Of a stretch of DNA of 64,000 nt, positions 63,064 to 64,000 are shown piece by piece. The DNA lies in contig OX327702.1 of assembly GCA_946807835.1 (NCBI GenBank), positions 6,882,001 through 6,946,000 of the forward strand. Direction: 5' to 3'. This DNA is from Ailanthus altissimus (Eukaryota; Streptophyta; Magnoliopsida; Sapindales; Simaroubaceae). A program made the position numbers and the translations under genes. Below the pieces are notes generated by a model, which saw nothing but the letters and a program-made list of their open reading frames with translations, was not told the origin of the DNA and did not search any database. Each line of letters opens with the position of its first letter. The first letter of the stretch is position 1.

Positions 63064-64000
63064 TGATGGGATTTGTGTTCATATGCCATCCCAATTTTGT
63101 ATGAATATTGTAATTTCATATTTATGCAATAAATAAATATTTCATTAAATCGCTAATTACTTTATTAAGGTAAGATGCTTACAATATTTTGAACATTGTA
63201 TAGATCTAAAAGAGTTCAGATCAGGCCTAAGGAGTTAAAACCTTGTCTAAAATGGATAAACACCTGAGAATATGGTTGCAATGACATAGTTGCAAAGCAT
63301 TGCAAGCATTGCTAAGAAATGTCAATGTATAAGTATATTCTCAAAATGTATGTTTTTGATCTATTTTTACTTATGCAGGGTCTATTGAGTGGAACTGATT
63401 AATATAGATCAGTGTATATCTATATCTGAATTATCCAGATGGTTAATCTTAGCAGACTATGAGCTTAGTCGAAGCTCATATAGATATACAAGTATTCAGC
63501 GAGGATTGGATACTAAACAAGACTAAAAAAAGACCTCCAATAGATTTCCTATAAATTCGTCAGTGGAGGGTCTTCTCGAGTTGAATAATATTCTTGGTCC
63601 CTTGACCTGAGTACCATAGTGGGCTTATGAGTGATCCATCATACTTAGGTTCCACACATGTTAGAGACTTTTCATGGTTTAACTATTGGGAGTTGTTGGT
63701 TATGGTCAAATACTCATAGAGTCCGGTGAATGTAGATATCGAATCCGTCAGCTCATATAGGTGAGTTAAATATCTAGATGCTCTAAGGTTGTATTCTAAA
63801 AAATCTTATGGTCATAAGCATTAAACTCGAGAAAGAGTTTCCCGTGCTATAAATAATATTAAAAAAATGTTTACGAATATTGTTTATAGGAATATGAATC
63901 AAGAAGATAAGGTTATAGTGGAACTTTAGGGGACTTGACGGTGTTGATTTATGTCTCCGCTCTTCTATGATATATACAATAGAAGAATTGTACGAATATG
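63064..64000 (+). mobile_element. 5' part of another copy of the 2.3 kb LTR family (cut by window end)
   Basis: Colinear with 32287-33310. Shared blocks include GATCTGAAGGAGTTCAGATC-like sequence, ATGCGGGTCT/ATGCAGGGTCT, GACCTGAGTACCATAGTGG, GTGATCCATCATACTT and GACTTGACGGTG near the end. Noncoding as far as seen. Confidence 0.75.

Overview
The window looks like nuclear DNA of a dicot plant. It is AT-rich and gene-poor, its genes have introns with GT-AG borders, and most of it is nested, decayed transposable elements of plant lineages: Copia and Gypsy LTR elements, a plant-type LINE with a DUF4283 ORF1 and an RNase H tail, and a CACTA/En-Spm element. I see no bacterial features, no CRISPR array and no virus genome. 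The species cannot be fixed from sequence alone.

Three host genes are well supported, all on the minus strand. Two are paralogous wall-associated receptor-kinase-like genes of the WAKL15/WAKL20 type (3353-7182 and 28926-38105). Each has the same three-exon plan: signal peptide plus galacturonan-binding ectodomain, a tiny Cys/Lys-rich juxtamembrane exon, then transmembrane segment plus RD kinase. All splice phases agree, giving about 639 and 644 residues. The second copy has a 7.1 kb first intron that holds an LTR element, which itself holds a 2.3 kb solo LTR. The third gene (40479-40793) encodes a small conserved plant protein starting MEGLIPFVYRA, with a GCCACGTCAC box upstream.

Layout. 1-1.7 kb: end of a Gypsy-like LTR. 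3.35-7.2 kb: first WAKL gene. 8.8-9.9 kb: Copia-like LTR. 10.9-14.3 kb: a small tandem repeat split by a Gypsy element that retains gag-protease only. 14.6-15.2 kb: RNase H remnant. 18-24.8 kb: minus-strand LINE, interrupted around 21.7-22.8 kb by DNA carrying a decayed chloroplast-type trnR-ACG. 25.5-26.8 kb: partial copy of the 2.3 kb LTR family. 28.9-38.1 kb: second WAKL gene with its TE-filled intron. 40.5-40.8 kb: small conserved gene. 43.7-48.6 kb: decayed Copia element with both LTRs. 50.4-61.2 kb: a 10.7 kb CACTA element with terminal inverted repeats and a 3-bp target duplication (AGT); it carries two broken transposase genes and a nested solo LTR that splits one of them. 61.2-64 kb: low-information sequence, a dispersed direct repeat, and the start of another copy of the 2.3 kb LTR family.

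Functionally, the two receptor kinases are probably cell-wall/plasma-membrane sensors that arose by local duplication. The rest records repeated waves of insertion. The points most worth a second look are the TE-loaded first intron with a strong G-quadruplex-capable tract near its 5' end, nested inverted repeats (including a 58-bp near-perfect hairpin) in the CACTA leader, GC-rich CCCAGCGC-like words that recur in otherwise different LTRs, and organelle DNA lying inside a LINE.
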